Origin: Acidobacteriota bacterium
GTDB lineage: Bacteria > Acidobacteriota > Terriglobia > Bryobacterales > Bryobacteraceae
Assembly (NCBI GenBank): GCA_026394075.1
Contig: JAPKYX010000091.1
Span: forward strand, 1 to 47,327
Length of the DNA: 47,327 nt
Reading direction: 5' to 3'
Positions within the stretch are counted from its first letter, which is position 1. Every line of letters begins with the position of its first letter. Of this stretch, positions 7,848 through 15,304 are shown piece after piece. Position numbers and translations under genes: made by a program. The notes under the pieces are model-generated. The model was not told where the DNA came from and did not search any database. It worked only from the letters and a program-made list of their open reading frames with translations.

Positions 7848-10220
7848 ATGCAATTCGTGCAGCAAGCGATGCGCCGACTGGCTTGGCCGATGTTCGCGGT
7901 GGCGGTTACGGCGCTGCTACCGGCGATTCAAGCGCAGCCGGCAAGTGCGCCGCCGGCCACCGACGGCGCGGCGTTCTTCGAGTCTCAAGTGCGGACCGTG
8001 CTGCGGAGCAACTGTCTGGCCTGCCATTCGGTGGCGACCATGAATAGCGGACTTGCGCTCGATTCCAAGGAGTCGCTGCTGGCGGGGGGCAATCGCGGAC
8101 CCGGGGCCAAGCCCGGCGATTTGCAGAGCCTCATCCTAAAGGCCGCGCGCCACGAAGATGGCCTAGCCATGCCGCCGGGACGCAAGCTGAAGCCGGAGCA
8201 GATCGCCATTCTCGAACAGTGGGTGACGCAAGGGCTGCCGGTGCCAGAGACGTTTGCCAAGGCCAAGCGCCGCCAGAGCAACCACTGGGCGTTCCAGCCC
8301 GTTCGCCGTCCGGCCACGCCCACCGTCGCGAAAGCTGATTGGGCGCGGAATCCGGTGGACACGTTTATCCTCGCCAAGCTGGAAGAAAAGAAGCTGGCCC
8401 CCTCCGCCCCGGCTGATCGCGCCGTGCTGATGCGCCGGGTCAGCCTGGACTTGACCGGCCTGCCGCCGACGCCGTTCGAGTTGCGGGAGTTTCTGGCCGA
8501 TACCCGGGCCGACGCTTATGAGCGCCTGGTGGACAAGCTGCTGGCTTCTCCGCACTATGGCGAACGGTGGGCGCGCCACTGGTTGGACATTGCGCGCTAT
8601 GCCGACTCCGATGGGTACACGATCGATGCGCCGCGTGACATCTGGATGTACCGGGATTGGGTGATCAACGCGCTGAATCGCGACATGCCCTTCAACCAGT
8701 TCGTAGTGGAACAAACTGCGGGCGACCTGCTGCCCAACGCCACGGCCGACCAGTTGATCGCCACCGGCTTCCACCGCAACACGCCCAGCAACTACGAAGG
8801 CGGCATCGACTTTGAGCAGTATCGCGTGGAAGCCGTCGCCGACCGCGTGCAGACCACTGGTGCGACATTTTTGGGCCTGACGCTGGGTTGCGCGCGCTGC
8901 CACGACCATAAATATGACCCCGTCACACAGCGCGAGTTCTACCAGATCTTTGCCTTCCTGAACAACGTCGATGAAGTTGACAAAGAAGCCGACCGGAAGT
9001 TCTTCAACAAGCCATTTTTAGAGATCGGCAGCGATGCCGAGAAGAAGGCGTTCGCGGACTGGCAACAGGCCGTGATCGATGGCGAAACGCGCCAGCGCAA
9101 GTATCTGGAATCCGTGGTCGGCAACCCGGACATGGATGAGGGAGCCAAGGCCATCGCCAAAGAGCTGGATCAACTGCGCCGCAAGAAGCCCAAGCTGCCG
9201 CGCACCATGGTGATGCAGGAATTGCCCACGCCACGCGAGAGTTACATTCACCTGGGCGGTGATTTCACCCGCCATGGCAGCCGGGTGGAGCCGGGCGTTC
9301 CGGCGGTGCTACCGGCGTTGAAGACCGAGGGCCGCAAGCCCAATCGCCTCGACTTTGCGCAGTGGCTGGTGGACCGGGAGAATCCGCTCACCGCCCGCGT
9401 GACCGTGAACCGCACGTGGCAGAAGTTGTTCGGCAAGGGCTTCGTCGATACTGAGAACGACTTTGGTCTTCAGGGTGACAAGCCCACTCATGCCGAGTTA
9501 CTGGATTGGCTGGCAATCGAGTTTATGGAGCGTGGCTGGAGCCAGAAGGCGCTATTGCGCACGATGGTCACTTCGGCCACCTATCAGCAAGCGTCACGCA
9601 ATCGGGCAGATGCCACGGCAGTGGACCCCGACAATCGGCTGCTGGCGCGGCAAAACCGGTTGCGCCTGGATGCCGAGATCGTGCGCGATGCGTCGCTGCT
9701 TTCAAGCGGCCTGCTGTCGCGCAAGGTGGGCGGACCCAGCGTTTACCCGCCGCTCCCGCCAGGGGCCAATAGCAACACGCAGGTGCAGCGCGAATGGAAG
9801 GTCAGCCCGGGCGAGGACCGCTACCGCCGCGGCCTCTATACGTTTATCCAACGCTCCGCGCCGCACCCGGGATTGACGGTGTTTGATTCGCCAGACGCCA
9901 GCGTCTCCTGCACGCGGCGCGTCCGCTCCAATACGCCTTTGCAGGCGTTGACCTTGATGAACGACGAAGCGGCGTTTGAGTTCGCCACGGCCCTGGCGCG
10001 GCGGATCGTGAATGAATCCGGCGCACCGAGTGACGCGGTCCGGTTGAGCCAAGGCTACCAGCTGACATTGCAGCGCGCGCCTCGAGCAGCGGAGAGTGAG
10101 CGGTTCCTCCGCTTCCTCGCCCAGCGCCGCGATTCTGAGCCCACCATCAGTGAGCTATCGCTGTGGACCGCCGTGGCGCGGGCCCTCTTGAACCTGGATG
10201 AATTCATGACGCGGGAGTAA
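7848..10220 (+). CDS. PSD1-type cytochrome c + DUF1549 + DUF1553 protein (copy A)
   Basis: Exported protein of 790 residues. A signal peptide (about 1-30, ending PAIQAQ) precedes a planctomycete-type cytochrome c domain with heme motif Cys56-Leu-Ala-Cys59-His60. DUF1549 follows at about 140-370 (AERWARHWLDIARYADSDGYT, LGCARCHDHKYDPV) and DUF1553 at about 500-770 (NPLTARVTVNRTWQKLFGKG, FDSPDASVSCTRRVRSNTPLQALTLMND). The architecture is complete and typical. These proteins are paired with DUF1501 partners and are thought to act in the periplasm or at the surface, possibly in polysaccharide oxidation or hydrolysis, but no reaction is established. The DUF1501 gene begins 5 bp after the stop. Confidence 0.93.
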   Translation: MQFVQQAMRRLAWPMFAVAVTALLPAIQAQPASAPPATDGAAFFESQVRTVLRSNCLACHSVATMNSGLALDSKESLLAGGNRGPGAKPGDLQSLILKAARHEDGLAMPPGRKLKPEQIAILEQWVTQGLPVPETFAKAKRRQSNHWAFQPVRRPATPTVAKADWARNPVDTFILAKLEEKKLAPSAPADRAVLMRRVSLDLTGLPPTPFELREFLADTRADAYERLVDKLLASPHYGERWARHWLDIARYADSDGYTIDAPRDIWMYRDWVINALNRDMPFNQFVVEQTAGDLLPNATADQLIATGFHRNTPSNYEGGIDFEQYRVEAVADRVQTTGATFLGLTLGCARCHDHKYDPVTQREFYQIFAFLNNVDEVDKEADRKFFNKPFLEIGSDAEKKAFADWQQAVIDGETRQRKYLESVVGNPDMDEGAKAIAKELDQLRRKKPKLPRTMVMQELPTPRESYIHLGGDFTRHGSRVEPGVPAVLPALKTEGRKPNRLDFAQWLVDRENPLTARVTVNRTWQKLFGKGFVDTENDFGLQGDKPTHAELLDWLAIEFMERGWSQKALLRTMVTSATYQQASRNRADATAVDPDNRLLARQNRLRLDAEIVRDASLLSSGLLSRKVGGPSVYPPLPPGANSNTQVQREWKVSPGEDRYRRGLYTFIQRSAPHPGLTVFDSPDASVSCTRRVRSNTPLQALTLMNDEAAFEFATALARRIVNESGAPSDAVRLSQGYQLTLQRAPRAAESERFLRFLAQRRDSEPTISELSLWTAVARALLNLDEFMTRE

Positions 10221-10225
10221 GCAAG

Positions 10226-11647
10226 ATGACACCGGAACAGATGTTGCAACTTCAACTAGCCGGCCGCACGCGGCGGCACTTCTTCCGTGATTGTGGCGTG
10301 GGCCTGGCCAAAACGGCGCTGGCGTCGATGATGGCCGAATCGCTGTTCGGGCAAAAGAAGCCGCACTTCGCGCCAAAGGCCGATCGCGTGATCTTCCTGT
10401 TCATGGCGGGCGGCCCCAGCCATCTGGAGCTGTTCGACTACAAGCCGGCGCTGGTAAAGCATGACGGGCAGCCGACGCCACTGGAGATCTTGAAGGGCAA
10501 GCGGTTCGCCTTCATGGATACGTTTTCGAAGGAGACGCCCAAGCTGCTCGGCACGCGGCGGACGTTCAAGCAGTATGGCCAGAGCGGGCAGTGGTTCTCC
10601 GACCTGGTGCCGAACATTGGGTCGATTGCGGATGACCTGACGGTGCTGCATGGTGTCTCCACCGAGAACTTCAACCATGGCCCGGCCAAGCTGTTCTCGA
10701 ACACCGGCTCCTTCCGGCCCGGCCGGCCGTCGATGGGTTCCTGGGTGACCTACGGCATCGGCAGCGAATCGAAGGATCTGCCGGGGTTTGTGGTGCTGCA
10801 ATCGGGCCCGCGCGGCCCGCGTGGCGGCGCGCAATTGTGGGGCAGCGGCTTTCTGCCGACCTCTTACCAAGGCGTGCCGTTGCGTTCAGCAGGCGACCCG
10901 ATTCTGAACCTGTCGAACCCGCCCGGCGTCTCAACGGCAGAGCAGAAGCAGACGCTGGACGTGGTGCGGGACTTGAACCAGATGACGCTGGATGAGACGG
11001 GCGATGGTGAAGTAGCCACGCGCATCGCGCAGTATGAGATGGCGTTCCGCATGCAATCAAGCGGGCCGGACCTGATCAACATGGCGGCGGAAAGCAAGGA
11101 GACGCTGGCGATGTACGGCGCTGACCCGGGCAAGCCATCGTTTGCCAATAACTGCCTGCTCGCGCGACGCCTGGTGGAACGCGGTGTCCGTTTTGTGCAG
11201 CTCTATCACACCGATTGGGATCATCACGACGACATCACCAAGCCGCTCGATGCCGTAGCCAAAGAAGTGGACCAGCCGGCGGCGGCGCTGATCAAGGACT
11301 TGAAGCAGCGCGGGCTGCTGGACCGGACGCTGGTGGTCTGGTCCGGTGAGTTCGGGCGCACGCCAATGGGCGAGGTCCGCGAGAAGGGTAAGATCGGGCG
11401 CAACCACCACATCGATTCGTTCAGCCTGTTCATGGCCGGCGGCGGCTTGAAGCCCGGGGTGGCCTACGGGGCCAGCGATGATTTGGGCTTCTCCCCGGCC
11501 AGCGAAGAGATCAAGCTACATGACGTGCAGGCCACCATCTTGAACCAGTTAGGGTTGGATCACCTGAAGCTGACGTTCCGCAGTCAGGGCCGCGATTTCC
11601 GGCTGACGGATGTGGGCGGGCGCGTGCTGAAGGGCATCACCGGCTAG
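10226..11647 (+). CDS. DUF1501 protein (copy A), Tat-exported
   Basis: DUF1501 protein of 473 residues, a family with an alkaline-phosphatase/sulfatase-like fold. The N-terminus has a Tat-like RRHFFRDCGVGLAKTALASMM leader. The conserved FLFMAGGPSHLELFDYKPAL block, HTDWDHHDDI and the SGEFGRTPMGE block followed by GRNHHIDSFSLFMAGGG are all present; these His/Asp residues correspond to likely metal ligands. It lies 5 bp downstream of PSD1 copy A and surely forms a unit with it; the pair order is PSD1 then DUF1501, as in copy B. The sulfatase modification motif was not seen, so a sulfatase reaction is not claimed. Confidence 0.92.
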   Translation: MTPEQMLQLQLAGRTRRHFFRDCGVGLAKTALASMMAESLFGQKKPHFAPKADRVIFLFMAGGPSHLELFDYKPALVKHDGQPTPLEILKGKRFAFMDTFSKETPKLLGTRRTFKQYGQSGQWFSDLVPNIGSIADDLTVLHGVSTENFNHGPAKLFSNTGSFRPGRPSMGSWVTYGIGSESKDLPGFVVLQSGPRGPRGGAQLWGSGFLPTSYQGVPLRSAGDPILNLSNPPGVSTAEQKQTLDVVRDLNQMTLDETGDGEVATRIAQYEMAFRMQSSGPDLINMAAESKETLAMYGADPGKPSFANNCLLARRLVERGVRFVQLYHTDWDHHDDITKPLDAVAKEVDQPAAALIKDLKQRGLLDRTLVVWSGEFGRTPMGEVREKGKIGRNHHIDSFSLFMAGGGLKPGVAYGASDDLGFSPASEEIKLHDVQATILNQLGLDHLKLTFRSQGRDFRLTDVGGRVLKGITG

Positions 11648-11678
11648 CGCGGCAGCAAAGGGTGCGGGCGGGCTGCTA

Positions 11679-11684
11679 TAAGAT
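11679..11684 (+). promoter_or_regulatory. -10-like hexamer TAAGAT (or overlapping TATAAG) before the DUF1080 gene
   Basis: TAAGAT at 11679-11684 is followed by six bases and the ATG at 11691; the overlapping TATAAG (11677-11682) would leave eight bases. Either fits a leaderless transcript starting at 11691 rather than at the ATG six bases earlier (11685). Confidence 0.35.
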
Positions 11685-11690
11685 ATGGGC

Positions 11691-12458
11691 ATGCTTCCGA
11701 CCTCCTGTGTGCGCGCTGCCTGCGTGATGATGGCCGCGCTTCCGATGTTGATGATGGCGCAGCCCGCTCCGGCTCCGGGGGCGCGTCCTGCGCCGCGTGG
11801 GATGAAGATGCCCGATCCGCTGGTGGCCGATGATCATACGGGGTTTGTTTCGATCTTCGACGGCACGCTGAAGAACTGGGATGGCGACCCGACCTTCTGG
11901 CGCACGGAAGAGGGGACCATCGTCGGCGAATCCACCAAAGAGAATCCGCTGAAGCTGAACACGTTTCTGATCTATCGCGGCGACAAGCCCAAGGATTTTG
12001 CGCTGAAGCTGGAGTTCCGGATGAACAACACCAATTCCGGCGTCCAGTACCGCAGCGTCGAGATGCCCGAAGTGGGCAAGTGGGTACTGAAGGGCTATCA
12101 GGCCGACATGGACTTTGTGAACACCTTTACCGGCATGCTCTACGAAGAGCGCGGCCGCGGCATCATGGCGCTGCGCGGGCAGTTCACCTACGCCGCGCCG
12201 GGGCAGAACTCGCGCGTGATCGGGCAGCTGCAGGACGGCGATGAGCTGAAGGGCTACATCAAGATCAACGGCTGGAACCAGTTCCACGTGATCGCGCGCG
12301 GCAACCTGGTGACGCACGTGCTGAACGGCCACGTGACGGCAGCGATGATCGATGACGATATCGAGAAGCGGTCGCTGGAAGGCTTGATCGGCTTGCAGCT
12401 GCACGTGGGCCCGCCGATGAAGGTGGAGTTCAAGAACGTCTATCTGAAGAAGTACTGA
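11691..12458 (+). CDS. DUF1080 (3-keto-disaccharide hydrolase-like) secreted protein
   Basis: Secreted protein of 255 residues with a concanavalin-like beta-jelly-roll fold. After a signal peptide and a Pro/Ala-rich linker the DUF1080 core begins: [30 protein letters not shown], then [18 protein letters not shown] and a terminal [25 protein letters not shown]. These are the classic family blocks (N-terminal FDGk.l..W, SGv.yRs, gxiglQ.H). Some members hydrolyse 3-keto-glycosides after an oxidoreductase acts, so ThuA, Gfo/Idh/MocA and PSD1/DUF1501 neighbours are a meaningful context. The ATG at 11691 is chosen over 11685 because it fits the promoter spacing; the difference is two residues. Confidence 0.92.
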   Translation: MLPTSCVRAACVMMAALPMLMMAQPAPAPGARPAPRGMKMPDPLVADDHTGFVSIFDGTLKNWDGDPTFWRTEEGTIVGESTKENPLKLNTFLIYRGDKPKDFALKLEFRMNNTNSGVQYRSVEMPEVGKWVLKGYQADMDFVNTFTGMLYEERGRGIMALRGQFTYAAPGQNSRVIGQLQDGDELKGYIKINGWNQFHVIARGNLVTHVLNGHVTAAMIDDDIEKRSLEGLIGLQLHVGPPMKVEFKNVYLKKY

Positions 12459-12471
12459 CCCTGATTGAAGC

Positions 12472-12537
12472 TCCCGCAAAGACGCTAAGGCGCAAAGAGA
12501 ACCATTTCTTACCTTGCGGCTTTGCGCCTCTGCGGGA
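12472..12537. repeat. Imperfect palindromic repeat between convergent genes
   Basis: Two arms of about 25 bases (12472-12497 and 12513-12537) pair with a few mismatches around a 15-base AT-richer loop. Each arm contains the words GCAAAG and GCGCAAAG. It sits between the DUF1080 stop and the convergent aldo/keto reductase stop, so it may be a dispersed REP-like element that also ends transcription from both sides. Confidence 0.6.
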
Positions 12538-12555
12538 ACCAAGAATGTTGGCGTC

Positions 12556-13437
12556 CTAACTATTCAGTGCGCGGTTCATCCGCTGGATGGCTTCGTCCAC
12601 TTCAGCAGTGCTCTTGAACCCGATGGTGACGGCGTCGACCACACCGCTCTTGAAGACCTTCTGCATGGCATTCTCGCGGTCTTCGGGCGTCGTGAAGCGG
12701 CCTTCGCCGATCAGCTTCATGCCCAGCACGCCGACGCCGCGGCTGTGGACGGCTTTGGCGGTCGAGAACACTTCATCGACACTCCCGATATCTTCGGTAT
12801 CGGTGAGCGCCATCGAATCCATCTTGATCCCCGCGTGATTGGTGCGGAACAGGGCCACGTCCAGCCACTTGTTGGCCGGGAACTGGCGCAGGCCTTGCAG
12901 GCCATGCACGGAGGCACCGTGCGACAGCACGACCTTGTTCTGCTTGGCCTCCGAGAAGGTGTCCTGTAGCTTCAGCGTGTCTTCCGGCCACTTGGGGCTG
13001 CGGACGCAGTGCAGCAGGAGGATGTCGAAGTATTCGGTTTGCAGCTCGCGGCGGAAACGGTCGATGGTTGTCTTGGGGTCGTCGGTATCGCGGAGGCGGT
13101 ACTTGGTCATCAGCTTGTAGCTGTCGCGCGGCAGACCCTTCAGCGCTTCACCCAGCATGATGGGCATGCCGTTATAGGCATCGGCGGTTTCAAAGAAGCG
13201 GACGCCCTGGTCATAGGCGTGGCGGACAAGACGGGTGAAGGCGGGCTGCCCCAGCTCCCGCTGCACGCGGCCCGAGAAGGTGCCGGTGCCCAAGGCCAAC
13301 CGGCTGACCTTGACGCCCGAGTTGCCCAGGGGCACCAAGTCAGAATGCGAACGTTTGGCCGCAAAGGCCGGTTTCGCCGCAGTGAGTGCTGCACCAGCGG
13401 CGGTGAATAGGAATTGGCGTCTTGATGGGCAAGGCAT
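12556..13437 (-). CDS. Aldo/keto reductase with Tat signal
   Basis: Exported aldo/keto reductase of 293 residues. A Tat leader is visible (SRRQFLFTAAGAALTAAKPAFA), so folding with the cofactor before export is likely. The family N-terminus follows (LVPLGNSGVKVSRLALGTGTFSG). Tyr88, Lys112 (LMTKY) and His in DILLLHCVR match the catalytic tetrad, but the usual catalytic Asp in FFDTAD is Glu83 (FFETADAY). A periplasmic aldo/keto reductase would have no free NADPH supply, so activity may depend on prebound cofactor. Convergent with the DUF1080 gene and divergent from the orphan HicB-like gene; probably its own transcript. Confidence 0.88.
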   Translation of the reverse strand: MPCPSRRQFLFTAAGAALTAAKPAFAAKRSHSDLVPLGNSGVKVSRLALGTGTFSGRVQRELGQPAFTRLVRHAYDQGVRFFETADAYNGMPIMLGEALKGLPRDSYKLMTKYRLRDTDDPKTTIDRFRRELQTEYFDILLLHCVRSPKWPEDTLKLQDTFSEAKQNKVVLSHGASVHGLQGLRQFPANKWLDVALFRTNHAGIKMDSMALTDTEDIGSVDEVFSTAKAVHSRGVGVLGMKLIGEGRFTTPEDRENAMQKVFKSGVVDAVTIGFKSTAEVDEAIQRMNRALNS

Positions 13438-13517
13438 GGGGCCTCCTTGAACGGTTCAGTCAACTACCGCGATCAATCCCCAAACGATATCATTCTTGAG
13501 GCTCACGGGGTGAAGCA

Positions 13518-13757
13518 ATGAAGGAAAGCGCACGGTTCCTGAAGATCGTCGAGTGGTCACCAGAAGATGGCTGCTTTGTCGGCAGCTGTCCAGGATTACT
13601 GTACGGCGGCTGCCACGGCGACGATGAGGTGGCCGTTTTTGAGGAGCTTTGTGCTGCAGTCGACCAAGCGATCGAACTCTATCGCCGCGACGGGAAGCCG
13701 CTGCCTCCGCCGACCAGCGGGCGGGATTACGCCAGTAAGATGCTGAACGTGGCCTAA
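13518..13757 (+). CDS. HicB-like small protein without a HicA partner
   Basis: Protein of 79 residues with a HicB-like pattern: RFLKIVEWSPEDGCFVGSCPGLLYGGCHGDDEVAVFEELCAAVDQAIELYRRDGKPLPPP. The order (strand, xPGLxxGCHG, helix, kPlPPP) is that of HicB or UPF0150 proteins. No hicA-like frame lies on either side: upstream is the divergent aldo/keto reductase, downstream the convergent DUF1501 gene. A TATCAT hexamer at 13488-13493 and a GGGGTGAAG ribosome site precede it. It could be a degenerate antitoxin, an antitoxin for a distant HicA, or a free-standing regulator. Confidence 0.75.
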   Translation: MKESARFLKIVEWSPEDGCFVGSCPGLLYGGCHGDDEVAVFEELCAAVDQAIELYRRDGKPLPPPTSGRDYASKMLNVA

Positions 13758-13769
13758 CCCACAGCCTCC

Positions 13770-15296
13770 TTACGCAATGATGTCGTGCAGCACGTGGCCA
13801 TCCACGTCGGTCAACCGGAAGTCACGGCCGCTGTAGCGGTAGGTGAGCTTGGTGTGGTCGATGCCCATCAGGTGCAGGATGGTGGCGTGGATGTCGTGCA
13901 CGTGGACGGGCTTTTCAACGGCCTTGAACCCGAACTCGTCAGTGGCACCGTAGATCGTTCCGCCCTTCACCGCACCGCCAGCCAGCCACATGGTGAACCC
14001 AAATGGATTGTGATCGCGGCCCTTCTTCAGTTGTCCGCCACCACCACCCACTTCGCGGACCGGCGTGCGGCCGAATTCTGAACCGCAGACGACCAGCGTG
14101 TCCTTCCACAGGCCGCGGGATTTTAGGTCCTTGACGACGGCGGCGAAGGGTTGATCGGAGTTCTTGGCGTTCACCTTGTGCGCCATGATGTCGCCGTGGG
14201 CATCCCAGGGGTCGCCCTTGGCGTAGTAGACCTGCACCATGCGGACGCCCTTTTCTGCCAGGCGCACGGCCATCAGGCAGCCACGCGCTGTGCTGCCGGG
14301 GCCATAGAGCTTTTGGGTGGCTTCGCTTTCCTTGCGGATGTCGAAGACGGCCGGGGCTTCGGTCTGCATCCGGTAGGCCACTTCCATGCTCTTGATGACG
14401 CTTTCCACTTGCGGGTCAGCGCCTTCGCGCTCCCGGCGCAGGCCTTCGATCTTCTGGAGCAGGTCGAGCTCTCGCCGCTGTTCGGCCAATTCGAACTTGG
14501 GGTTGTTGACGTAGCTGATCAGCTTCTTGGGGTCGAAGCTTTTTTCGATAACAACCTTATCCTTGTCCTTCTTGCCGTCCTTGTCATCGGCCTTGGGCAT
14601 CTCCTCGGGGAGTTCGCCCTCCGCGCCGGTCTGGATCTTGTTGGCGATGAAGCTGCCCTGGTTGATGGCGGGCAGGAAGCCGTTGCTCCACAGTGGGGGG
14701 CCGACGGTGGTGGGCACGTCGGGACAAAGCACCACGTAGCCCGGCAGGTTTTGATTCTCGGTGCCCAAGCCATAGGTGAGCCACGCGCCCAGTGACGGAC
14801 GACCGGCCTGATTGGCGCCGGTGTTCATCATCAGGCAGGACGGTTCATGGTTGGGGATCTCGGTGTGGACCGAACGGATCCAGCAGATGTCATCGGCGAC
14901 GCCGCCCAGATTGGGCCACAGCTCACTGATGTCCATGCCGGACTGGCCGTACTTCTTGAACTGAAACGGCGACTTCATCAGTGCACCGGTCTTGCGCTCA
15001 GTCTTGATACCGCCGCCGGGCAAAGGCTGGCCGTCGTACTTTTCGAGCGCGGGCTTCGGGTCGAAGCTATCGATCGTCGAGCAGCCGCCGTTCATGAACA
15101 GGAAGATGATCCGCTTCACCTTGGCCGGGTGATGCAGCGTGGCGTTCAGCACGCCCCCGTCAGGGCTGGCCAAGCCGCCGGCACGCGCCACAGATTCCTG
15201 CACCATGTTGGCGAAGGCCATCATGCCGAAGCCATTGCCGATGCGGCGGAGCGCCGCGCGGCGGGTAAAGGGATTGGAGGATTTATGCGGATCCAT
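13770..15296 (-). CDS. DUF1501 protein (copy B)
   Basis: DUF1501 protein of 508 residues, last gene of the receptor operon. The N-terminus has TRRAALRRIGNGFGMMAFANM, a Tat-like leader. Family blocks: IIFLFMNGGCSTIDSFDPKPAL, then a long set of conserved segments (LWPNLGGVADDICWIRSV, HTEIPNHEPSCLMMNTG), VYYAKGDPWDAHGDI, and GSEFGRTPVRE followed by GRDHNPFGFTMWLAGG. A Lys/Asp-rich insertion at about 225-250 (KADDKDGKKDKDK) is absent from copy A. It begins 8 bp after the PSD1 stop. Copies A and B are clear homologues but of distinct branches, since their leaders, Cys/His context and insertions differ. Confidence 0.92.
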   Translation of the reverse strand: MDPHKSSNPFTRRAALRRIGNGFGMMAFANMVQESVARAGGLASPDGGVLNATLHHPAKVKRIIFLFMNGGCSTIDSFDPKPALEKYDGQPLPGGGIKTERKTGALMKSPFQFKKYGQSGMDISELWPNLGGVADDICWIRSVHTEIPNHEPSCLMMNTGANQAGRPSLGAWLTYGLGTENQNLPGYVVLCPDVPTTVGPPLWSNGFLPAINQGSFIANKIQTGAEGELPEEMPKADDKDGKKDKDKVVIEKSFDPKKLISYVNNPKFELAEQRRELDLLQKIEGLRREREGADPQVESVIKSMEVAYRMQTEAPAVFDIRKESEATQKLYGPGSTARGCLMAVRLAEKGVRMVQVYYAKGDPWDAHGDIMAHKVNAKNSDQPFAAVVKDLKSRGLWKDTLVVCGSEFGRTPVREVGGGGGQLKKGRDHNPFGFTMWLAGGAVKGGTIYGATDEFGFKAVEKPVHVHDIHATILHLMGIDHTKLTYRYSGRDFRLTDVDGHVLHDIIA

Positions 15297-15304
15297 GATC
15301 TTTC

